Source: Thermogutta terrifontis (GTDB lineage: Bacteria; Planctomycetota; Planctomycetia; Pirellulales; Thermoguttaceae). From it: a stretch of 64,000 bases of DNA. The notes beneath the pieces were generated by a model. It had not been told where the DNA came from, made no database searches, and worked only from the letters and a program-made list of their open reading frames with translations. This document shows, piece by piece, positions 45,591 through 54,724 of this stretch. Every line of letters begins with the position of its first letter. Position 1 is the stretch's first letter. Location of the stretch: the NCBI RefSeq assembly GCF_002277955.1, contig NZ_CP018477.1, positions 2,687,206-2,751,205 on the forward strand, given 5' to 3'. Made by a program: the position numbers and the translations under genes.

Positions 45591-45863
45591 GTGGCCTCGA
45601 TTGAAGAACGTGTCATCAATATTGTTGCTGAGAGTTTAGCTACCGACAAAGAGAAGATCACCCGATCATCCCATTTCGTCAACGATCTCGGGGCTGATTC
45701 GCTCGACTTGGCAGAGCTTGTGATGGCTTTGGAAGACGAGTTTGATATTTCCATTCCCGAAGAGGTCGCTTCGGAGATTCAGACTGTCGGCCAGGCCATC
45801 GATCACATTAAAGCGGCGGTGGAAGGAGAAGGCACCACGGCAACCGCGGATGAGAATGCATGA
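45591..45863 (+). CDS. acpP: Acyl carrier protein
   Basis: 90 residues from GTG 45591. The sequence [22 protein letters not shown] matches the usual ACP start. The phosphopantetheine Ser37 lies in [25 protein letters not shown], as expected for Ser36/37 of ACPs. A slightly extended acidic tail ([12 protein letters not shown]) follows. It carries growing acyl chains in fatty acid synthesis. Its TGA overlaps the fabF ATG (ATGA). Confidence 0.95.
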   Translation: MASIEERVINIVAESLATDKEKITRSSHFVNDLGADSLDLAELVMALEDEFDISIPEEVASEIQTVGQAIDHIKAAVEGEGTTATADENA

Positions 45864-47107
45864 AAAGACGGGTCGTTATTACGGGAATGGGAGTTGTCAC
45901 CCCGCTGAGCTGCCAGGTCGACGATCTGTTCGACCGGCTCTGCCGGGGTGAGAGTGGCATTCGGTTGATCCAGGGGTTTGATACTTCCATCTTTCGAGTC
46001 AAATTCGGCGGGGAAATACGGGACTGGAACCCCGTCGGATATCTGGACCCCAAAGAGGCGAAAAGGATTGACCGATTTGCCCAGTACGCGCTTGTCGCGG
46101 CAATGGATGCCGTTCGTCAGGCTGGGCTCGATTTTTCTCGCGAGGACCCCTACCGATGTGCCGCCATCATCGGCTCGGGAGTTGGGGGGTTGGGAGAAAT
46201 TGAAATGCAGCACCGTCGGCTCCTGGAAAAGGGGCCGGAACGGGTTTCGGCATTCACGATCCCGAAGATGATGCTGAACGCGGCCAGCGGTTGTGTGTCG
46301 ATCCAGTTCGGCATTAAAGGGCCCAGCTACGGCGTCGTCACTGCCTGTGCAAGTGCTTCCAGTGCGGTGGTGGAAGCCGCCAAAGAGATCCAGGATGGAC
46401 GCGTTGACGTCGCGATCACGGGAGGCACGGAGGCAGCCGTCACCCCGCTCGGGATTGCTGGCTTCAGTGCGATGAAGGCCCTTTCTGAACGTAACGATGC
46501 CCCCGAAAAAGCCAGTCGGCCGTTCGATCGCGATCGGGATGGGTTTGTGCTGAGCGAAGGCGCGGGCATCGTCATCCTCGAAGATCTGGAGCACGCTCGT
46601 AAACGGGGAGCACCGATTCTGGCCGAGCTCCTCGGGTATGGTGTGAGCTCCGATGCGGGCCACATCACCCAGCCGGATGATAACGGTACTGGGGCAGCCA
46701 GGGCGATGGCCGATGCCCTCCAAAACGCGGGTCTAAATCCGGAGGATATTGGCTACATCAATGCCCATGGGACAAGCACTCCGCTGGGCGACCGTGCGGA
46801 AACCGTGGCGATCAAGGCCGTGTTTGGCGATTACGCCAAACGGGTCAGCGTGTCGAGCACCAAAAGTCAGCTGGGGCATTTACTGGGTGCCAGCGGTGGC
46901 GTGGAGCTGGTGATCTCCGTGCTGGCGGTTCGCCGTGGCGTTATCCCACCGACGATCAATTACGAAACCCCGGATCCCGAGTGCGACCTGGACTACACAC
47001 CCAATGTTGCGCGGGAGCGAAAGATCAGCGCGGCAATGTCCAACAGCTTTGGATTCGGCGGGCACAATGTGTCGCTCATCGTGGGAGCACTCCGAAACGG
47101 CGATTAG
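45860..47107 (+). CDS. fabF: 3-oxoacyl-ACP synthase II (FabF)
   Basis: 415 residues, the usual length. It opens [15 protein letters not shown]. The active-site Cys163 is in [12 protein letters not shown], and the two catalytic His are in [12 protein letters not shown] and [12 protein letters not shown]. The ending [15 protein letters not shown] is the KAS II signature. It condenses malonyl-ACP with acyl-ACP. It is translationally coupled to acpP by an ATGA overlap and is the last gene before a clear terminator. Confidence 0.97.
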   Translation: MKRRVVITGMGVVTPLSCQVDDLFDRLCRGESGIRLIQGFDTSIFRVKFGGEIRDWNPVGYLDPKEAKRIDRFAQYALVAAMDAVRQAGLDFSREDPYRCAAIIGSGVGGLGEIEMQHRRLLEKGPERVSAFTIPKMMLNAASGCVSIQFGIKGPSYGVVTACASASSAVVEAAKEIQDGRVDVAITGGTEAAVTPLGIAGFSAMKALSERNDAPEKASRPFDRDRDGFVLSEGAGIVILEDLEHARKRGAPILAELLGYGVSSDAGHITQPDDNGTGAARAMADALQNAGLNPEDIGYINAHGTSTPLGDRAETVAIKAVFGDYAKRVSVSSTKSQLGHLLGASGGVELVISVLAVRRGVIPPTINYETPDPECDLDYTPNVARERKISAAMSNSFGFGGHNVSLIVGALRNGD

Positions 47108-47174
47108 GCCGGTTCTACAGTCTTCCTTAACCCAGGCCAAGCCAGGGGCAGTCAAACGGTTTTAAGAAGTCAGC

Positions 47175-47209
47175 GAGGCCGGTGACCATCACCGGCCTCG
47201 GTTTCTTAT
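47175..47209 (+). terminator. Rho-independent-like terminator after fabF
   Basis: Perfect 11-bp stem GAGGCCGGTGA (47175-47185), loop CCA, TCACCGGCCTC (47189-47199), then GGTTTCTTAT. The T-run is imperfect, but the position 68 nt after the fabF stop fits the end of the rpmF-fab operon. Confidence 0.8.
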
Positions 47210-47354
47210 CAGATTCTTATCAGAAGCAATTCACACAGACCCTCTGGCGTTAGGGGCATCGACAAGGTGGGCTGGAGAATTCGAAACGCGATCCCAAACG
47301 AACGTGAGCAAAAACATGGGTGGGCTTTCTGGAGGAAATACCCCTAGGTATGGT

Positions 47355-47612
47355 TCACTTCTGACCGACCGCCGGCGTGTTGATCGAGGCCTGAATCTCT
47401 TCCAATCCACGCCCGAGCTTTCTCCGGCTGCCGCCCTGGGGACCGGCGAGCCTTTTCCATTGCCCAGCATCCGGACTTGCCCGGAGAACTTCGCCAATTT
47501 TTTGTCGGTAGTCCCCACCGTCTGGTGATGTCCCCAGGCTGTCAACGGCGTCTGCCACCCCCAAAAGGACGGCCTGGCGTACTCCCTCACGAATCCAAGC
47601 GAAGAAATTCAT
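47355..47612 (-). CDS. Small conserved-looking protein of unknown function
   Basis: 85 residues, starting MNFFAWIREGVRQAVLLGVADAVDSLGT. The ribosome site AGGAGG lies 8 nt before the ATG, a strong argument for expression. The N-terminal half is an amphipathic helix; the C-terminus has a basic Arg/Gly-rich part (SRRKLGRGLEEI). I recall similar small planctomycete proteins starting this way but cannot name a family. Confidence 0.6.
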   Translation of the reverse strand: MNFFAWIREGVRQAVLLGVADAVDSLGTSPDGGDYRQKIGEVLRASPDAGQWKRLAGPQGGSRRKLGRGLEEIQASINTPAVGQK

Positions 47613-47941
47613 GGACTCAACCTCCTTGTTCCTGTGGGTCTATTGCCAATGGCCAATCGAATGTCCCTGTTCGTGTTTTTCACTACGCAGGGTTCGCGCA
47701 ATGAGGAATGTAGCAATTTCTCGCATCCATCGCCAGCGTGATTTTGGCAGAACTGATGAGGGTGCGTATTCCCCGCGGAGAGGGAAAAAAAGACACTGGA
47801 TCGGGGCGGTGGCAGCCGAACCACGTAAAGCCCACCGGGACACCCCGTCGAAAAAATGCCCACGTTACCTCGACGCCCTGCCATGTGCCGGCCCCTCGAG
47901 GAAATCTCGGGCCACTCCAATACCTCCCTACTGGTTAGGAG
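47613..47941. other. Intergenic stretch, no gene seen
   Basis: About 330 bases between the 85-residue gene and the FHA gene, both on the minus strand. Nothing was recognised. Confidence 0.4.
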
Positions 47942-49945
47942 CTACCTCTCAGGAAGGAGTGGCTTCTGGGGCGGGACCAATTTTCTCATTTCCCGTCCGA
48001 TCCGCCGCTCGGCAAGCTGAAGTTGCCCGCGAGGGTTAATGATCAGTTTTCCGGTGAGTACCGCATATTGTATACCGTACACGAGGGCGACCAGGATGGA
48101 AACGAAGAATGCGATTCTGCCCAGCGGACTGACTCCCCAAAGCCAATCAAGGGCGAAGATGGCCGCGGCAGCCCCAATCGCTGTTAAAACGACTGCCGCC
48201 TTACTGCGCTGGGCCTGGTGGAGCTTTGCCCGGGCGTACCGATCGATCGCCGCTTGAGAGGCCAGATTCGCCAACTCTCTCATTGCGGCGAAATTGAGGT
48301 TCTTTTCTGGGGCCACCGCTCGCCTTCTCGCCCCACGGGGCCGACTCAACGGATTCGGTGCAGGAGGCCGCCGGGTCTTCGTGGGTGACATCTCCCGAGC
48401 GGTCACCGCTTGCGGGCTCGGTTCTGGCCCTTCCATGTCCGCATTCTCAGACTCACCTCTCCCCGAAGCCAGGCGAAGTCGGGAAAGGAGTTCCCGCATA
48501 TACTCGCGAACGGCCCGTTCGTGGTCGCCAGATTCGGAGTGGCCATCTGAGCTGGGCGAGGCTTCGCCGTTGCAACCAGCGCCGTCCTCGGACTCTTTGG
48601 CAACCGATTGATCGAGCTCCTGGGGTGTATCTGCCTCCTGGCCGCCCGGTGTGCACGGGGAAATCTGTACTCCATCCTCCCCATAGTGGGAGTATCGTCG
48701 GACGCCTTCCTCCACTGCGGCTTCATCCGGCGAGTTGATTGCGACACACGATTCTAGGCTTGGCGGTGCTTCGTCTTTTTGATCCTCTCCTGGACCGCAC
48801 TCGAGGGGTATCTGCATTCGGAATAATTCCAGCGTACCATCCGGCCTGCCAGTACTTTCCGGGTACCCTGGCAAATCCTTTCCACCAATTTTTGCGTCCA
48901 AATGTATCGGACCCGGCTGTTCCTCCACGATTGCGGCACGGGCCACCGTTTCCTGGCCAATCTGAGGTTCTTCGATGGCTGCTTGCACCGCGTCACTGGA
49001 TTCGCCAATGCACGGCGATTCCACAGGCGACATCTCACCCCGTTCCTCCACGCCTTCCTCGGCAATGTTGAGGCTCCGACCTGTCGAAGATCGCGACTCC
49101 GTGGACAACCGAATCCATTCCTGCAACCTCTCCACCAAATGAGCCAAGCGGTCCCCGGACAGCCGCACAGAGGAAAGGCTCTCGGCAAACCGGTCAGTCA
49201 GCGATTCCAGTCGACCAAGCGATTCCTCGATGGCTGTCAAATTGGCAGTCTGCGTTAAACTAGGATCATCACACGCGACCGAGTTAACGGCGTTCCATTC
49301 TGGGAGACAATAATGCCATTCCGCGAACCCGCACGGATTCCAGACCGTTTCGGTGATGAAGCCGGGTACTGAGCTCCCGTTTTGACCAGGATTATTCGTC
49401 AATATTGGCCAGCCAACGGTTTGGCTGATTTCGTCGCTCGCAGCCTGGCTGGCGTTTTTTCCCGTGTGCGCATCGGCCACCAGCGCCGCCTGGGATTGGA
49501 ATTGGGTATCAACACCAAGCGGGCGTGACGTTGGCTCGCCTCGGTGCGAAACTGCCTCACCGAAAGATTGGCCAAGAGTAGCGTTGCAATTTAGGCCATT
49601 CTGTCCCCGGGCGAACCGCAATTTGACCGGACCGATCGCGAGAATGTCGCCGGGGTTGAGCACGCCCCTCTCTGCCGCCTGACCGTTATGCTCGAAGTGC
49701 CCGTTTAGGGCATGGAAGATGGTCCTTTCCCGCCCGCGAATGATCAGGCAGTGGTAGGGCGCCACCCCTCGGGCGACCAAACGCAGGGTACACCGCTGCG
49801 AGGATCCCACAAGAATTCGCGAGGATTGCAATGCGAGACGCCGTCCGTTATGGGTGGAGCCTTCGATTGTGAAAACGGTTTCCGGCGTTGTTTCGACGTC
49901 CCCAGGGCTCTGCACTCTCGACGGGATGATCTCTGCAGTGATCAT
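47942..49945 (-). CDS. FHA-domain membrane protein
   Basis: 667 residues from ATG 49945, with GAGGCG upstream; the frame is open to 50014. An FHA domain occupies about residues 25-110 (RRLALQSSRILVGSSQRCTLRLVARGVAPYHCLIIRGRERTIFHAL...LNPGDILAIGPVKLRF), with the usual G-R/S-S...H core for phosphothreonine binding. A very long low-complexity middle rich in Glu, Ser and Pro follows. The C-terminus has two helices (VVLTAIGAAAAIFALDW, IAFFVSILVALVYGIQYAVL) and a short basic end. It probably recruits phosphorylated partners to the membrane. No Ser/Thr kinase is nearby. Confidence 0.8.
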   Translation of the reverse strand: MITAEIIPSRVQSPGDVETTPETVFTIEGSTHNGRRLALQSSRILVGSSQRCTLRLVARGVAPYHCLIIRGRERTIFHALNGHFEHNGQAAERGVLNPGDILAIGPVKLRFARGQNGLNCNATLGQSFGEAVSHRGEPTSRPLGVDTQFQSQAALVADAHTGKNASQAASDEISQTVGWPILTNNPGQNGSSVPGFITETVWNPCGFAEWHYCLPEWNAVNSVACDDPSLTQTANLTAIEESLGRLESLTDRFAESLSSVRLSGDRLAHLVERLQEWIRLSTESRSSTGRSLNIAEEGVEERGEMSPVESPCIGESSDAVQAAIEEPQIGQETVARAAIVEEQPGPIHLDAKIGGKDLPGYPESTGRPDGTLELFRMQIPLECGPGEDQKDEAPPSLESCVAINSPDEAAVEEGVRRYSHYGEDGVQISPCTPGGQEADTPQELDQSVAKESEDGAGCNGEASPSSDGHSESGDHERAVREYMRELLSRLRLASGRGESENADMEGPEPSPQAVTAREMSPTKTRRPPAPNPLSRPRGARRRAVAPEKNLNFAAMRELANLASQAAIDRYARAKLHQAQRSKAAVVLTAIGAAAAIFALDWLWGVSPLGRIAFFVSILVALVYGIQYAVLTGKLIINPRGQLQLAERRIGREMRKLVPPQKPLLPER

Positions 49946-50812
49946 TTTTCGCCTCGTGGAGCATTGTACTACACCACTAAGTGGGGTTTTGTGTACATCT
50001 TCGTTGGTATTCACTTTGGTGGCGGGCGGGATATCATTTCATGGCCTGATCCAAAAGGCTCGCCGCCGGATGGGCATGACTAAGGCTTTGAGCGGTTACC
50101 GGTGACTTGTCTGGCCGCGCTTTTTCAGCGAACCAAACGGATTCGAGCTGCGTCCAAAATGACCGACTTGACTCGGCCGGTATGCAGCGGGGTTCTAGTG
50201 TGATCTAGGCTGTCGAAAGCGGGCTGTCAAATAGTTCGCCGTTGGGGTGGCTAGAACTGGGGAAATATCTTGGATATATTTTTTGGTTTTGTCGATTATC
50301 CGATAGCGCTTGGCGGGCAAGCGGGCTGGAGCGTACAAAACGACGGGCGCCAGGGCGACATTGCCGTATTTGGCACGCCATTTGCTATGAGAATTGGCGG
50401 TCGTCCAAATCGGCGTGCAATGTCGGCCGACGGCTTAACGAACTGATTTGGCAGGAGAAAGAGCGACTTGGTGCCCAAAGCACCAGCGCTCCAAACCGTT
50501 AGGACTTGTGAACGGTTCGGCCCTGTTTTCGTACTATACTTGGTAAGCCCGCCGCAGAAAACGCACTCGGTTGGGCTATCGCATATCCGGCCGTGCAGGC
50601 AAAGTATGCACGGGACCAAAAAACAACAACTCCGGGCAACGAAACCAACTCGACCGGAAACATTAAGACAAGGGTATCGAGAAAAGATTGCGGAACTTTA
50701 ACCAGTTAACGATTGTCAGCATGCGGGAGGGCGGTCGTTGCGAAATTACCAGGGAGAACGGATGGAAACACACCTATCACAGCAAAACGAGGAAGCACGA
50801 GGTACAAAAGCT
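49946..50812. other. Gene-poor stretch between FHA and DksA-like genes
   Basis: About 865 bases that should hold both divergent promoters. A Cys-rich open frame on the minus strand (50296-50619) has no ribosome site or recognisable fold. No repeats of the hairpin or palindrome families were seen. Confidence 0.45.
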
Positions 50813-51265
50813 ATGAACAGGCGACAAGCGATTCTCAACATGCGACAGATTCTGCTGAAGAGGCGGGATGCCTTGCGTCGGGCCCTTGCCGGGGACCTCA
50901 GCTTGTTGCGGGAACTCCGCACTGAGGCGGGTGGGGACATTGCCGACTTCGCTCTCGATTCGGTGCAGGATGAGATTTCCTCACAATTAGCGGAAATTGA
51001 AAGCCGCGAGCTTGCCCGAATCGAAAAGGCCCTTCAGCGGATGGACGAGGGGCTGTACGGCATTTGCGAGTACTGCGGATGCTCCATCCCCATGGCACGG
51101 CTCAAAGTCCTGCCTTATGCCACATTGTGCGTGAAATGCCAGCGCGAGGCGGAGCTTGAGGGAGAGGTCCAGGAGCGCCGCGAAGTGGACTGGAGCAGGA
51201 TTCTCGATACAAACGGCTCAGACAACGATATCACAATCAACGATATCGAACTGGATGTGCCGTGA
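50813..51265 (+). CDS. DksA/TraR-family zinc-finger protein
   Basis: 150 residues from ATG 50813 (alternative ATG 50762 with GGGAGA just upstream). The coiled-coil N-terminal part is MNRRQAILNMRQILLKRRDALRRALAGDL, where the family usually begins. The C4 zinc finger is CEYCGCSIPMARLKVLPYATLCVKC, followed by an acidic tail. DksA-like proteins bind RNA polymerase's secondary channel and modulate initiation. The D-x-x-D/A tip of DksA is not obvious here, so it may be a different member of the superfamily. A strong terminator follows. Confidence 0.85.
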   Translation: MNRRQAILNMRQILLKRRDALRRALAGDLSLLRELRTEAGGDIADFALDSVQDEISSQLAEIESRELARIEKALQRMDEGLYGICEYCGCSIPMARLKVLPYATLCVKCQREAELEGEVQERREVDWSRILDTNGSDNDITINDIELDVP

Positions 51266-51622
51266 TACGGGGATCCTCGCGATGCGGTCTCTCCAAGCGC
51301 AACCTCGTCGGAGCGTTGGAGTTTCACCCGGCAGCTTGGAGTCCGCGCGGGTAGGGCAATCCGCACGCGAGGGCTTGACCCAATAGCTTCATCTTCCGTC
51401 TCGGAACAAGCGCCAGAATCTGGCGCTTATTTTTTTGCGCCGCATGACCGTCGATGGTACACCAATAGGCGGGACAATAAAATTCCAACATTCTGTTCTC
51501 GGGCGTCGGTTTTTCCAGACCGGCTTGGCTCGATGAGCGGCCCTGTTTAGAGAAAAAATCTTTTGAAGGCTATCAAGCCCCCAAGGACTAAACTAGGGAA
51601 AACTGAGAAGTAAGGTACGCAA
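51266..51622. other. Intergenic stretch with terminator
   Basis: About 355 bases between the DksA-like gene and the mannonate dehydratase gene. The terminator at 51408-51436 is the only feature recognised; the promoter of the following gene should be downstream of it. Confidence 0.5.
51408..51436 (+). terminator. Rho-independent terminator after the DksA-like gene
   Basis: Stem AAGCGCCAG (51408-51416), loop AAT, CTGGCGCTT (51420-51428), then ATTTTTTT. It is a textbook terminator. Confidence 0.95.
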
Positions 51623-52681
51623 ATGAAGCTCGGGTTTGGCTTGTACCGTCACCAACTCACGACGGAAAACTTTCGTTTTGCCCGGCAATGTGGAGCGCAG
51701 TGGTTGGTGGTGCATCTCGTGGACTATTTTCGTGGACATAGGGCTACCGACAATCAGCCGGTAGGCGAGGATGCGTGGGGATGGGCAGGCGATCCCGATG
51801 ACCCCGTCTGGTCGGAAGAGTTCCTGGCTCAGTTGCAGGAACAGGCCGAAAAAGAAGGGCTGAGGATCTGGGCCATCGAAAATTTTGACCCCAGCATGTG
51901 GTACGACATTCTGCTGGATGGCCCCCGGAAAGAAGAGCAAATGCAGTTTTTGCAGGAGGTTATTCGGCGGCTCGGCCGGGCTGGGATTGCGGTGATGGGG
52001 TACAACTTCTCAATCGCGGGTGTAGTCGGACGCAAGACGGGGCCACTTGCCCGAGGTCAAGCCGAAACCGTGTTTGTGGATGGTCCCGACGAGCGGCCTA
52101 TTCCCGATGGGATGGTCTGGAACATGTGGTACCGGGAGCGCGGTTCCGGCCACATCCCGTTTTTTCCTCATGATGAATTGTGGCGGCGGCTGAAATGGTT
52201 CCTCGACCGCCTTATTCCCGTCGCCGAAGAAGCCGGTGTCAAACTCGCCGCCCATCCTGACGACCCTCCGTTTCCTGTTCTCCGTCAAACGCCGCGACTG
52301 ATTTATGAACCCTGGATGTTCCAGAAGCTCATAGACCTCCATCCGAGTTCCGCCAACGCTCTCGAATTCTGCGTCGGAACAACGGCCGAAATGCAGGGAG
52401 ACGGCGATCTGTATGATGTTCTCGACTCATGCAGCCGGCAAGGCAGGATTGCGTACATCCATCTTCGCAATGTGAAGGGCAAGATTCCCAGTTATCAGGA
52501 GACGTTCCTGGACGAGGGGGACGTCGAGGTTCGCAAGGTCCTCCAGATTCTCCAGAAGAATAATTTTGACGGTGTCATCATTCCTGACCATACGCCTCTT
52601 CTTTCCTGCGCCGCGCCCTGGCATGCGGGGATGGCCTATGCAATGGGATACATCCGGGCGATGCTTCAATCTTTGGAATGA
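51623..52681 (+). CDS. Mannonate dehydratase (UxuA-like)
   Basis: 352 residues. A TIM-barrel of the xylose-isomerase-like superfamily with UxuA motifs: VMGYNFS, KLAAHPDDPPFPVL, ANALEFCVGTTAEM, IAYIHLRNVKGKIPSYQETFLDEGDV and a final GVIIPDHTP. Metal ligands are suggested by the His/Asp/Cys in these motifs. It dehydrates mannonate to 2-keto-3-deoxygluconate in hexuronate breakdown. No uxaC, kdgK or related gene is adjacent. AAGTAAGG precedes ATG 51623. Confidence 0.88.
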   Translation: MKLGFGLYRHQLTTENFRFARQCGAQWLVVHLVDYFRGHRATDNQPVGEDAWGWAGDPDDPVWSEEFLAQLQEQAEKEGLRIWAIENFDPSMWYDILLDGPRKEEQMQFLQEVIRRLGRAGIAVMGYNFSIAGVVGRKTGPLARGQAETVFVDGPDERPIPDGMVWNMWYRERGSGHIPFFPHDELWRRLKWFLDRLIPVAEEAGVKLAAHPDDPPFPVLRQTPRLIYEPWMFQKLIDLHPSSANALEFCVGTTAEMQGDGDLYDVLDSCSRQGRIAYIHLRNVKGKIPSYQETFLDEGDVEVRKVLQILQKNNFDGVIIPDHTPLLSCAAPWHAGMAYAMGYIRAMLQSLE

Positions 52682-52813
52682 TTCGGTTCGCCTCGACCGA
52701 TCACCGCCCGACCAGGTGCCGAGCCCGAGACAAAGGTCGGTTTTCTGCAACCGCCGTATGCCCAAAGAATGTCACCATCTGGGCTGGACAGTGTCGAGTC
52801 CAGCTTCCAAAGA

Positions 52814-54289
52814 TCAGAGGAGATAACAACGCTTAAGCTCAGTGAGGACTTCCGCGACCGGTTTGAAACGCCGGGTCACGTCCAGCAATCCCGAATGGGG
52901 AAACTCATGCGGTTGAAAATCTGCCCAGTTTGACCACAAAAACCCCCTGACGAACGGTTTGGCCAAAGCCATCAGGAAATAGCTCCTTGCCCATCGTGCG
53001 TGCTCCTCCGGCGTCCACTCGCAGTGGACAGGACGGGTTCTGCCAGTGGCCAGCGGATCAGGACTGGTCTGACTTGGAGCAGAAAAACGGACATAGATGG
53101 GCAATCCCATTTGCCCCCAGTACTCGAGCTGGCGGTGCCATTCGAAAACATCCCGCAGGTACGAACCACCAGGAACGTAGCCCAGATCAACTTCCAGGAC
53201 TAAAGCATCCAGACCGACTCTGGCCCGGATGAGGGCATCTACAACAAACGGCGCCGGATACTGACATTCTCGCATCCGCAAATCCTCGAGCCACGGCTGC
53301 CGAACGCTCAAAGCGATCACGGCCCCGGGGTCCAGGTCCCGCGCCATCTGAATGGCACCGGCCACGAAGGCTGCCAATTTGTCTTCTGGCAGAGGAAAAG
53401 GCGTTGCCACATTCAGCGGTCCGGCCACTTCCCAAAAATCCACCCGACCGCGGTAACGCCTCACGGTTGCCTCAACAAACGAAAACGCACTTTGCTGAAT
53501 GAGGGACCAGGGCTGCTCGAGGTCGATCCAGGTAGGCACTCCCTGGGGACGGAGATCGAGTAGTGGGCCCAAACCGCGATACATTCCCGTTTCTCGACAC
53601 CAGAGTAACCACCGATCCGGCCAATCAAAAGAAAACTGCCGCGGACCGGTCGCACCGGCCTTCCATGGGAACGCTGCGACCGCCGCGTTCGCGAACTCCA
53701 TTAGCCGCTGCGTTGCCGATGAGTCGGGAAGAACATCGCTCACTGTGATCCCAAGCCAAAACGGAATCTTGCCCCGAGAAAGCACCCTCCGAACAGAAAT
53801 GGCTTGGGCGATGTAACGCTGACAGAGCTCTGACGAGGCTTCCAGAGCCAAGTGAAGTCCATCCCAGGCCAGCTTTGACGCCGAGTGTTCCCTGGACCGC
53901 TTCGTGATCGCCTGAGCGAGCAGCGCTGTGGCCTGATTGACTTGCTCCACGACTGGGCTCGGCACATCAAGTCCCAGGAGTTGCCATTCTTCCATCTGAT
54001 TGCGGAGATGGCCTACCCGCCCCCTCGTCAGCTCGACTGCCAAATCGTACGGAGAATATCGTTCCGCCAGAGTTCCCGTGGGCAGTGCCAGCCGTGCGTG
54101 TTCGGACACCTTAACCGGGATTATAAGGGTCCCCGACTGTTCCCCATCACGCCATATCCTGAGGATACCACCGTCAAATTCCCCCCGAGTAAGCCAGGGC
54201 ACACGGTCCAAGCCCGCGAAATAGGCACACTGCACGATTTCCGGTGACAAACCCAGCACGTCATCAGCATGAAACTCTAGCATTCCCAT
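52814..54289 (-). CDS. GH10-like TIM-barrel protein with altered acid/base motif
   Basis: 491 residues, no signal peptide. The C-terminal two thirds resemble a GH10 xylanase: LGITVSDVLPDSSATQRLMEFANAAVAAFPWK, VDFWEVAGPLN, LDALVLEVDLGYVPGG and FVRGFLWSNWADFQPHEFPHSGLLD. The nucleophile strand (ELDI in xylanases) reads LEVDL. The acid/base site WDVVNE reads WEVAGP, so the usual Asn-Glu is replaced by Gly-Pro. The N-terminal 180 residues are an extra beta and helical part. It may bind a glycan or use a different catalyst. Confidence 0.6.
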   Translation of the reverse strand: MGMLEFHADDVLGLSPEIVQCAYFAGLDRVPWLTRGEFDGGILRIWRDGEQSGTLIIPVKVSEHARLALPTGTLAERYSPYDLAVELTRGRVGHLRNQMEEWQLLGLDVPSPVVEQVNQATALLAQAITKRSREHSASKLAWDGLHLALEASSELCQRYIAQAISVRRVLSRGKIPFWLGITVSDVLPDSSATQRLMEFANAAVAAFPWKAGATGPRQFSFDWPDRWLLWCRETGMYRGLGPLLDLRPQGVPTWIDLEQPWSLIQQSAFSFVEATVRRYRGRVDFWEVAGPLNVATPFPLPEDKLAAFVAGAIQMARDLDPGAVIALSVRQPWLEDLRMRECQYPAPFVVDALIRARVGLDALVLEVDLGYVPGGSYLRDVFEWHRQLEYWGQMGLPIYVRFSAPSQTSPDPLATGRTRPVHCEWTPEEHARWARSYFLMALAKPFVRGFLWSNWADFQPHEFPHSGLLDVTRRFKPVAEVLTELKRCYLL

Positions 54290-54724
54290 AAAACATGTGA
54301 GGATTCATCAGCACCGCGCACCCTGACCCGTCCAAATCCTGAACCTTTTCTGTAAGTGTACCACTTTTTGCAGTGCACACGTGCCGGTATTTTGCTCTCC
54401 TCGCGCTCCAAGACGTGCGATTTTGCAGCTCTTCTGGCGGGCCCCCACGGGGCTTCGTTTTTCACAATCGCCTCAAAAGCGAGCCACTCCGTGTGGCGAG
54501 AGGCGTCGAACCATCTGCCAAGCCAACGCAGGTATGAAACGCCAATCGGCGGCCATTCTTCAGTGTGCAAACCAGCACGAAGCAGGCCGCGTGTGTTCGG
54601 GAAGATATCCGCCGACAGTTGAAACCCTAGCGGCATCCGGGTTGTCCGTGGGTTTTCTGGATCTCACAATTCATACAGACTCCATTCTCCGCGAAGCCCT
54701 CACTCACCGTGATCTGGAAGAGCC
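54290..54724. other. Intergenic stretch, no gene seen
   Basis: About 435 bases between the divergent GH10-like gene and the zinc-ribbon gene. Small frames (54277-54636 minus, 54381-54728 plus) have no ribosome site or recognisable product. Confidence 0.4.

Noticed and set aside
50296-50619. Cys-rich 107-residue minus-strand protein
   Set aside because: No ribosome site, no recognisable zinc-ribbon spacing, and the Cys could come from chance in a GC-rich stretch.
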